Origin: RUG626 sp964411785
GTDB taxonomy: Bacteria; Bacillota; Clostridia; Oscillospirales; Oscillospiraceae
Direction: 5' to 3'
Length of the DNA stretch: 9,904 bases
Assembly: GCA_964411785.1 (NCBI GenBank)
Contig: CAYPMJ010000074.1
Coordinates: 1 to 9,904, forward strand
In this document: positions 1 through 6,800 of the stretch, one piece after another
Position numbering within the stretch: position 1 is the first letter of the stretch
Layout: each line of letters starts with the position of its first letter
Notes under the pieces: generated by a model
Seen by the model: the letters and a program-made list of their open reading frames with translations, nothing else
Databases searched by the model: none
Told to the model about the DNA's origin: nothing
Position numbers and translations under genes: made by a program

Positions 1-13
1 GCATTTATATGAC

Positions 14-34
14 TGTTATCAAATTGTTATCAAA
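14..34. repeat. 10-bp direct repeat downstream of guaA
   Basis: TGTTATCAAA occurs at 14-23 and again at 25-34, one base apart (period 11, about one helical turn). It lies about 58 bases past the guaA stop. Side-by-side repeats with this period suit a protein-binding array, for example integrase arm sites or a regulator. No function can be shown from 91 bases. Confidence 0.4.
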
Positions 35-91
35 AGACCTGTTTGAAGTCCGCAAACCTGCATAAATACTGGTTTTCTCCGACTTCTCAAC

Positions 92-1639
92 TTATTCCCA
101 CTCGACTGTGGCGGGGGGCTTGCTTGTTATGTCGTACACTACACGGTTTATGGAGGGCACCTCGTTTACAACCCGCACGCTTACCCTGTCCAATACGTCG
201 TACGGAATACGCGTCCATGCAGCGGTCATGAAGTCGCTGGTAGTCACGCTGCGGAGAGCAAGTACGTAGTCGTAGGTACGGCCATCTCCCATCACCCCCA
301 CACTCCGCATATTTGTCAGCACTGCAAAAAACTGATCCATGGATTTTTCAAGTCCCGCGCGTGCAATTTCGTCACGGAAAATGAAGTCCGCCTGTCGGAG
401 GATATCCAGCTTCTGTTTTGTCACCTCTCCGAGAATTCGGATTGCCAGGCCAGGCCCAGGAAACGGCTGGCGCGTCACCAGAGTCTCCGGAAGTCCCAGC
501 GTCCTGCCAAGGGAGCGGACCTCGTCCTTGAATAACATCCGAAGCGGCTCGATAATCTCCCTGAAATCCACATGATCCGGAAGTCCCCCCACATTGTGGT
601 GACTCTTTATCACGGCAGCTCCGGCCTTCCCGCTGCCTGACTCTATCACGTCCGGGTAAATCGTGCCCTGAGCAAGATAATCCACTCTCCCCAGTTTCTT
701 CGCCTCAGCCTCAAATACGCGGATGAATTCCTCTCCGATTATTTTACGCTTCCGCTCGGGATCTGTCACGCCCGACAGCTTCGCCAGAAAGCGCTCCTCA
801 GCGTTCACCCTGACAAAATGGATCTTCCATCGGGCAAATGCACTCTCCACCTCGTCACCCTCGTTGAGCCGCATCATGCCATGGTCCACAAACACGCATG
901 TGAGCTGTTCTCCCACTGCCTCCCCCAGCAGCGCCGCGGCAACCGAAGAATCCACCCCTCCGGACAATGCCAGCAGAACCCTTCCGTCGCCCACTCTCTC
1001 ACGGATCTGCTCAATTGCGGATTCTCTGTAGCCTCCCATCGTCCAGTCGCCGCTTGCGCCGCAGACATCGTACAGAAAGTTCCGGATCATTTCGAGCCCG
1101 TGCTCTGTGTGATTGACCTCAGGATGAAATTGCACTCCATAAAGCCCACGCGATTCGTCACAGATGGCGGCGTTCGGACACACCTCAGTGTGAGCTGTCG
1201 GGATAAAGCCGTCAGGTACTTTATCCATATAGTCCCCGTGGCTCATCCAGGTAATACCTCTCTCCGGTAAGCCTCTGAACAGCTTGCAGGATGTATCAAA
1301 ATATGTCTCCGTCCTGCCGTACTCCCTGGCGGTATCATGCGCCGCCTCCACGACCTTTCCGCCCAGCGCCTGTGCGACCAGCTGACAGCCGTAGCAGATG
1401 CCAAGGATGGGAACATCAATCTGAAATATACCAGGGTCGGTGTTCGGGGCGTCCGCCTCATACACGCTCCCCGGCCCGCCGGTAAAGATAAATCCTATGG
1501 GTCTGTCTCTCAGAAGCTCCTCCAAAGGGGTGGTGTGGGGCTTAACCTCGCAATATACATTGCACTCCCGCACACGCCGTGCGATAAGCTGATTGTACTG
1601 ACCTCCGAAATCCAGGATTATGACCTTCTGATAGGGCAC
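92..1639 (-). CDS. guaA: GMP synthase (glutamine-hydrolysing), GuaA
   Basis: GuaA converts XMP to GMP using ATP and glutamine-derived ammonia, the last step of guanine nucleotide synthesis in the cytosol. Numbering from the chosen GTG start (515 aa, usual for the family): an N-terminal class I glutamine amidotransferase domain with the nucleophile Cys82 in GICYG and the His172/Glu174 pair in FHPEV; then the ATP-pyrophosphatase domain with the PP-loop SGGVDSS at 226-232; then the C-terminal dimerisation domain ending in the typical PPATVEWE. The reading frame stays open upstream to another GTG at 1693 and an ATG at 1672, but the first lies in the promoter -10 region and the second has its GGGGAG only 3 nt away. 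The GTG at 1639 has AGGAGA 7 nt upstream and gives the conserved N-terminus. All catalytic motifs are intact. Identification is firm; the start is very likely. Confidence 0.98.
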   Translation of the reverse strand: MPYQKVIILDFGGQYNQLIARRVRECNVYCEVKPHTTPLEELLRDRPIGFIFTGGPGSVYEADAPNTDPGIFQIDVPILGICYGCQLVAQALGGKVVEAAHDTAREYGRTETYFDTSCKLFRGLPERGITWMSHGDYMDKVPDGFIPTAHTEVCPNAAICDESRGLYGVQFHPEVNHTEHGLEMIRNFLYDVCGASGDWTMGGYRESAIEQIRERVGDGRVLLALSGGVDSSVAAALLGEAVGEQLTCVFVDHGMMRLNEGDEVESAFARWKIHFVRVNAEERFLAKLSGVTDPERKRKIIGEEFIRVFEAEAKKLGRVDYLAQGTIYPDVIESGSGKAGAAVIKSHHNVGGLPDHVDFREIIEPLRMLFKDEVRSLGRTLGLPETLVTRQPFPGPGLAIRILGEVTKQKLDILRQADFIFRDEIARAGLEKSMDQFFAVLTNMRSVGVMGDGRTYDYVLALRSVTTSDFMTAAWTRIPYDVLDRVSVRVVNEVPSINRVVYDITSKPPATVEWE

Positions 1640-1646
1640 TTTGATC

Positions 1647-1652
1647 TCTCCT
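1647..1652 (-). promoter_or_regulatory. Shine-Dalgarno site that decides the guaA start
   Basis: AGGAGA lies 7 nt upstream of the GTG at 1639-1637. It is the best ribosome-binding site near the 5' end of the frame, and it favours this GTG over the longer in-frame alternatives. Confidence 0.88.
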
Positions 1653-1683
1653 TTCCCTGACCTTTTGTGCATCGTCTCCCCGT

Positions 1684-1712
1684 ATTTTATCACCTTGAGC
1701 TTCGCCTGTCAA
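1684..1712 (-). promoter_or_regulatory. Sigma-A promoter of guaA
   Basis: On the minus strand TTGACA (1712-1707, perfect -35) and TAAAAT (1689-1684, 5 of 6 to the -10 consensus) are separated by exactly 17 bp. Transcription would start near 1677, giving a leader of about 38 nt to the GTG. This places guaA under its own promoter instead of depending on read-through from the genes upstream. Confidence 0.85.
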
Positions 1713-1761
1713 TCAGCTCTGAAATTCCGAGAGGCTCTGACTGAAAACTGCGCTGCATCGT

Positions 1762-1785
1762 TTGTGAGAGGGTGGAAGCTCACAA
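1762..1785. repeat. Inverted repeat upstream of the guaA promoter
   Basis: TTGTGAG at 1762-1768 and CTCACAA at 1779-1785 are a perfect 7-bp inverted repeat around a 10-nt centre, about 50 bp upstream of the -35 box. On the minus strand no T-run follows, so it is not a standard intrinsic terminator. It could be an operator for guaA or an RNA hairpin in the 3' region of the exonuclease transcript. The role is unknown. Confidence 0.4.
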
Positions 1786-1804
1786 CCTGCAAAGCTCAGA
1801 CTGT

Positions 1805-1817
1805 GCCGCTCAGCGGC
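1805..1817 (-). other. Small GC-rich hairpin holding the exonuclease stop codon
   Basis: GCCGC-TGA-GCGGC forms a 5-bp perfect stem with the stop codon as its loop. It is not followed by a T-run, so a terminator role is doubtful. It could stabilise the 3' end of the message or be chance in Arg/Ala-rich coding sequence. Confidence 0.3.
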
Positions 1818-2736
1818 GGCAGCCTGTCTTACTGCGCACCTTAAGCGGCTGACAGAAAACATGATTTGCGCAGCGGGCGGCATTTAAAGCGGCGCGGTTG
1901 GCCTTGCTAAGGGTGAGCACAGCGCTGGATCCCCAAAGCCTCCCTTTATCGTCAACAGCCGTGTTCATGCGTAGCATGAAGCCGCCGTGATCCGGGCATC
2001 CGAACCTGGAACAATAGGTCCCCTCCCTGCTCCAGAACCACTGGCTCACGCAGGTTCTGCGCTCACATACCGGACATATCGCCAGGCGACTTCCCCGGTT
2101 ATTGAGCAGCTCCTCACGGGTTGAAAACGGCCCCACATAAAGTCCTCTTGGCAACCCTGGCGGAAATCTCCTCCTGCCGCGGCGATCCTCCTTATCAGGG
2201 GCGCACAGCGACTTTGCAAGCTGCTCCGGCGCTATAAAGCCAGTGATAAGCGCCGTATACACCGCGTCGTCCCTGGCGCTGTGGTACGAATATATTTCCG
2301 GTATCCCGCAGTATTCTATGGCGCTGCTCAGTGCCACCTGCCCCACAGCGCCGACTGTTGCGTCAAAGGCGGCCTGCATGTCATAAAACACTTCCGGCAG
2401 CCGGAGCTTCAGCTTATGATACCTTATGTTGCTCCTCAGCGCTGCCATATCCGACTGTCCCCAGGAAGAGAACTCCTGATCTCCGTCACACCAGGCAAAA
2501 AACGCCTCCGCCGCCTCCCTGAAGCCGAATGGGGAATTCATACTGTTTTCCAGCTCCGGAAGCTCCCTGGCAGCCGGTGAAAGCCGCTTGTGCACCACCG
2601 GTTTCACATACACATTGAACGTGTCCAGTATCGGCCCACCCGGCGCTTCTATTCTTGCGGCACCTATCTGCAATATTTCGTCAAGTGAAACAGTCTCATA
2701 AAGGCCGCTGTTCCACTCAAGATCAAAAACTACCAT
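1810..2736 (-). CDS. DEDDh 3'-5' exonuclease with a C-terminal Cys-rich domain
   Basis: This 308-residue protein belongs to the DnaQ-like (RNase T/DEDD) exonuclease superfamily, which removes nucleotides from 3' ends of DNA or RNA using two metal ions. The four acidic residues and general base are visible: Asp5 and Glu7 in VVFDLEWN (Exo I), Asp96 in SSWGQSDMAAL (Exo II), and His152 with Asp157 in HSARDDA (Exo III, HxAxxDA). The IGA motif after the first strand is at about 24-26. After residue 175 comes a basic linker (RRGRRR, 185-190), then a putative zinc-binding domain with Cys221, Cys224, Cys229, Cys242, Cys247 and His250. Domain order resembles the 'exonuclease domain-containing' or KapD-like proteins of Firmicutes, but the Cys-rich tail is an extension. 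AAGGAA lies 7 nt upstream of the ATG. The gene lies 64 bp after the 352-residue gene, same strand. The substrate (DNA or RNA) cannot be told from sequence. Confidence 0.9.
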   Translation of the reverse strand: MVVFDLEWNSGLYETVSLDEILQIGAARIEAPGGPILDTFNVYVKPVVHKRLSPAARELPELENSMNSPFGFREAAEAFFAWCDGDQEFSSWGQSDMAALRSNIRYHKLKLRLPEVFYDMQAAFDATVGAVGQVALSSAIEYCGIPEIYSYHSARDDAVYTALITGFIAPEQLAKSLCAPDKEDRRGRRRFPPGLPRGLYVGPFSTREELLNNRGSRLAICPVCERRTCVSQWFWSREGTYCSRFGCPDHGGFMLRMNTAVDDKGRLWGSSAVLTLSKANRAALNAARCANHVFCQPLKVRSKTGCRR

Positions 2737-2742
2737 ATCAGC

Positions 2743-2749
2743 TTTCCTT
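2743..2749 (-). promoter_or_regulatory. Shine-Dalgarno site of the exonuclease gene
   Basis: AAGGAAA sits with its GGAA core 7 nt upstream of the ATG at 2736. It supports this start; the Exo I motif begins only two residues after the initiator, so a later start would remove a catalytic residue. Confidence 0.75.
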
Positions 2750-2756
2750 AATGGTT

Positions 2757-2786
2757 ATTGTAACGATTTGCCAGAATACATGTCCT
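2757..2786 (-). promoter_or_regulatory. Possible promoter of the exonuclease gene
   Basis: In the 64-bp gap the minus strand carries AGGACA (2786-2781, 4 of 6 to TTGACA), an 18-bp spacer and TACAAT (2762-2757, 5 of 6 to TATAAT). It would start RNA near 2750, leaving only about 14 nt of leader that begins right at the Shine-Dalgarno. It is weaker than the guaA promoter and may be chance. If real, the exonuclease could be expressed apart from the NTPase pair. Confidence 0.4.
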
Positions 2787-2800
2787 CTGTGCATCCACTG

Positions 2801-3859
2801 TCACTGTTCACCGCTCAGGGTGACGAGGCTGACTACCTCCTCATACGGCACTGCCCTGACATGGGCAAGCAGATTACGTACCCTTCGGCACAGGAATATC
2901 TCCTCCTGCTCCCTGCTTGTGAATTTGCCGGGATTCTGCCTGGTTATAAAATACAGCTGTCCTATCTCAAGCTCACAGACATCTGTGACCTGCTCCCCGT
3001 AGGAATTGGTTATTGGAAGGAACATCGTCAGCTCCTCGTTGTGCTTTTCAACAAAATCAGCCCGGAACCTCTCCAGCATGGGAAATAACAGGACTATTGC
3101 CGCCTTCCAGGCTGCACTCAGCGTCTGCTGCTCCTCAACAGGTGGAAAGCGGGAGCCATCCGTCCGGCGCTTCGTCACCACGACACGTGATGTGGCAGAC
3201 CCGGGATCTCGCAGCAACGTCTCACCAGCTGCCAGCAGCGCTGCGCACAGCTCCGGGTCGCTGCCGCCTATGGACTGGGCAAGCTGTGCCTGGTAGCTCA
3301 GCAGTGCGGTGTTTTCCAGTGCCGCTGCCGCCTCCAGACAGAACACCTGACAGTCGTAGCTCTCGATCTTGTATTCAATCCGCTCAACACTCCCCTGCTC
3401 GGGAGGTGTTCCATCGTACTCCAGCACAAACACCGCCCCCTCAGAAGCGTACTGTGAGTACTGCGTTATAAAGCTCTCCCATTTTGAAAGCTCCGCCTTT
3501 ACGTGAACGCCCGTCACCCACACAAAATAGTCATTTAAAAGGAGCTGTCTCTGCTCAGCCAGGTACTGGGCATAGCTCATCCCCGGCCAGTAATTTACCT
3601 TGACCGTCTCCGGGCAGAGCTTCTCAAGCACGAAACGTCCGGGCTCCTCCCCTGTCTTCCACGCCAGGCGCTTCAGGTGTCGTTCACCGCTGAAGCTTGC
3701 GCGTCGCTCGTCCACCCCGCTGTAGAAGACGTCCCTCCATGGGAAGAGCTCCGGCACGCAGAGCACAACCGATTGCTCGTCCCGCAGGTGCCTCGTGACA
3801 TTGTCCAACAGCTTCAGAGAATTTCCTATTCTCCCCCACCATATCTCCCCGCCGTTCAT
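2801..3859 (-). CDS. Unknown 352-aa protein translationally coupled to the giant NTPase
   Basis: I do not recognise a named family. The protein looks soluble: no signal peptide or membrane segment. Visible features: an N-terminal stretch (about 5-45) in which GRIGNS at 9-14 is followed by a helix, then a hydrophobic strand SVVLCVPELFPWR (30-42), then a second strand near LLLNDYFVWVTGVH in the middle of the first half. This strand-helix order resembles a P-loop fold in which the Walker A lysine is absent (GNS where GKS would be). That is a guess from pattern only. The second half is mostly helical, with Ala/Leu-rich helices and a C-terminal Arg/Glu-rich part. Its ATG overlaps the stop of the upstream gene in ATGA, with AGGAG 8 nt upstream, so translation is probably coupled to it and the two proteins likely work together. 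It may be an adaptor, regulator or effector of the NTPase. Confidence 0.9.
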   Translation of the reverse strand: MNGGEIWWGRIGNSLKLLDNVTRHLRDEQSVVLCVPELFPWRDVFYSGVDERRASFSGERHLKRLAWKTGEEPGRFVLEKLCPETVKVNYWPGMSYAQYLAEQRQLLLNDYFVWVTGVHVKAELSKWESFITQYSQYASEGAVFVLEYDGTPPEQGSVERIEYKIESYDCQVFCLEAAAALENTALLSYQAQLAQSIGGSDPELCAALLAAGETLLRDPGSATSRVVVTKRRTDGSRFPPVEEQQTLSAAWKAAIVLLFPMLERFRADFVEKHNEELTMFLPITNSYGEQVTDVCELEIGQLYFITRQNPGKFTSREQEEIFLCRRVRNLLAHVRAVPYEEVVSLVTLSGEQ

Positions 3860-6800
3860 TCGCCACGCTCCTGCTCCGCCAGCTTATCAAATATCTCATC
3901 CTGAGAGCCCAGCAGGTCACGGAAATTCTTGGAGGCAAGCATATATGTGTCCTGACCCACGCCGCGCAGTATGTTGAGATCCTCCAGCTCCTCCAGCAAA
4001 GCGTTTATCTTGTCCACGCTAAGTGTGGCGATTGCCTTAATTGAGAGGTCCTTCGCCTGGTGCAGCACGTCCCTGGCCGTATAGCCGCCCTGAGCGGGCT
4101 GAACGTAGTGCATCCAGCCGATAATCAGCGCCAGCGGGTAATAGCAGTCGTCAAGCAGCAGCGTTATCTCAAACTTCTCATGTATCTGATGTGCAAACTC
4201 CTTGTCCGCCATAACGCGGCGCAGATGATTGTCTGTGACGACATAAGGCGGGGTTTTCCGGATGTCGTACCCTGCGTAATCCGCTGAGCGGACGGACTCT
4301 ATCAGCTTCTGGCAGTAGAGCTGTATGAGGCCCGGGAAATAGTTTGCCGTCGCCAGTATCTGCGAGGCAGTCACCTTGCTCGCTATGGAAAAGCCCAGGT
4401 AACTCATCGGCTCAATAAGGAGCTCCTGTGCCTCGGCCGGGCGGAAAGGCGTGACCTTCAGTGATGGAAAATGAGTTATCACCGCATTATGCCCCAGCGC
4501 AACCTCCCTGTTGAAGCGGATGATATTGTGGAGTCCTGCCAGCACGAATTTGAAGCGCCCCGGGATCGTCTGCTGCACATCCTTCAGCGCCACAAGCGGG
4601 CGGTAATTGCATAGTGCACAGTCCTCTATGAACGCATCGGCCTCGTCCAGCATAAGAAGGAAGTATCGAATCGGGTCCTCGTCACTGCTGAGCCGACGGA
4701 GAATATTCCGGCACAGGATCTCCCAGTCGTCCGTCACCTCCGCGTCCGGTGTGAGCTTCAGATCTATAAGCTTCCTCGACACCTCCATGGCCGCTGACGC
4801 GCAGTCCCGGTCCTTTATCTCAACCAGGATCGCGCGCCGCTGCTGATTATAGTCTATATCCGCCCGCGCTTTCTTGAACAGAGCTGATTTACCGAGCTGT
4901 CTCCCCCCATAGATGAGGTTCACACCGTCCGGCTGTTCTATTCTGATAAGCTCATCCTTACGGCCTATGAATATCTCCGGCGGCATGGTCTGAGTGGAAT
5001 CCGGCACATATGGCTGGCAATATGAGAACGGAACAGCCACAGCCATGAGAATCCGGTTTATGAGGTTTTCATTGTAGAAGTCCGCAAGATAACATATCAG
5101 CACACGGTCTATGACAAGATAGACGTTCCTTAAGCCGCTCTCCCTCCGCTTCAGCTTCCAGGCCAGCATGCGCCTGTCGGTGCTGCCCAGGGCGTAGTCA
5201 AGGAGTATTATCTTGTTCCCATCCAGCGAGTCCAGTGTCCTTATCTTTTCATAGAGCCTGTCGCAGTCATACGCCCCGTAGAGGCACACCACAAAGGCGC
5301 CATCCTGCGCCAGCCTGGAGCCAAACGCCGCTATGGGATGTATCGGATTCAGAAATCCGGCCGAGGCGTCCTTAACGGCTATGTGGTATATCTCCGTCCG
5401 CGGCTCCTGGGGATAGTCATAGCTTCTTGTAGTTAAATTCTGCCACCCCAGAAGGTTCAGAAGCTGCGTGATGCGCGTGGCATTTGAGGGATTCCCATTA
5501 CTGAGCCAGCAGCCTATGAGCTGCTGCGCGCGCTTTGAGTCCTTGTTGCGGGCATCCCTGTGACCTAACAGCGCCGAGAGCGTCCTGCTGGAATCCGCGA
5601 CCCTGTCATATATCTGGACGTAGCTGCTCCAGAACTGCGTCAGGTATCCAAGCGCCTCGGGCTGCTGAAGCTCTATCTGAAAATCCCCCATTCTGACCTG
5701 GCGCATCCAGTCCTCTGCCACTATGAAGTTCTGCTGTCCTATCTGATCCCTGATTGCCTCCACGTACTCCGGGTGCGCGTCAAACTGCTGTCTGTTCCCG
5801 GCTATGAGCGCGTCCAGCTGCTGGTTCAGCTGACACTCGTACTGCCTGGCGCTTATATGTATCTGGTTGTATGCCTCCTGAACTATTGTGGTGAAAAAGC
5901 CGTAATTTTTCGAAGTGACACACGCCGCGTACCAGTATCGAACGGTGTTCTCAAGGCTGTAGCAGAACGCGTCAGACTGCATTATCTGCCCATAGTTCAT
6001 GGCAAGCGCGTAGCTCTCCCGGAAGCTCCTGAGGCGTATATCCACCTGCTGTCTCGTCTGGAGCTCGTACTGTTCTGCGTTCGCCGGAATACTTACCGAA
6101 TTCTCCTCTCCTGTGTCCCTGAGATACTGCATTATCCGCTCCGCAGTTCCATAGTTGTTTCTGGTTCTGTCAGTGCCGTATATCTCGTTCAGATGCTCCT
6201 GGAAGCCCAGCTTTGGCCCCTCTATGTGACGGCGAATCCGTGCAAGCACATTGAATTCCGGCAAAGCGCAGAAGGTTGAATTCATCTCAGGCAGGAAATT
6301 CTCATCCAGCATTATCTGATCGCTGTTTAAAAAATCTGCATAGAAATATTTCTCCTGGCCAAAGGTCCACTCCCCACCAAGGCGCTGTGCCAGCTCCCGC
6401 GCCGTCTGCTTAAGGAGAGAGAGTCCGGCGTACATCTGCGCGTCCTCGCCGTACTCCATGAGCTCATCGCACTCGCCGCTCACCTCCTCCAGATTATCAG
6501 CGAGCTGCTGCCCGAGACGGGAATAGGCGCTCTCACCCGCCTCAGTTCGCCAGGCAAGGCCGGCGTTCTGTTCAGACAGCTGATACCATTGTGCTATGGT
6601 TGAAAGAACCTCTGTCACATTTGAGCGGAGGTTGTTTCTCCTCTCTCCCTGGAGAACCGCGGTCACCTTCTTGATCGGCATGAGCTTTCCCGCCCGCTCC
6701 CATCCGTCGGCTACTATTGCGTCAACACGCCTTGCGCTGATGTTCGCTTTTGTGAAGCTTGGAACACCATTCAGGCAGTCTGCCACAAACTCGTCGCGTA

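Noticed and set aside
41..57. GTTTG/CAAAC hairpin as the guaA terminator
   Set aside because: Only a 5-bp stem with a 7-nt loop and no adjoining T-run of note on the minus strand.
818..1270. Plus-strand open frame of 150 codons opposite guaA
   Set aside because: guaA is certain here; the antisense product has no recognisable domain.
5773..6279. Plus-strand open frame of 168 codons inside the giant gene
   Set aside because: It lies fully opposite the intact giant gene, has no recognisable motif, and its composition reads as an antisense shadow.
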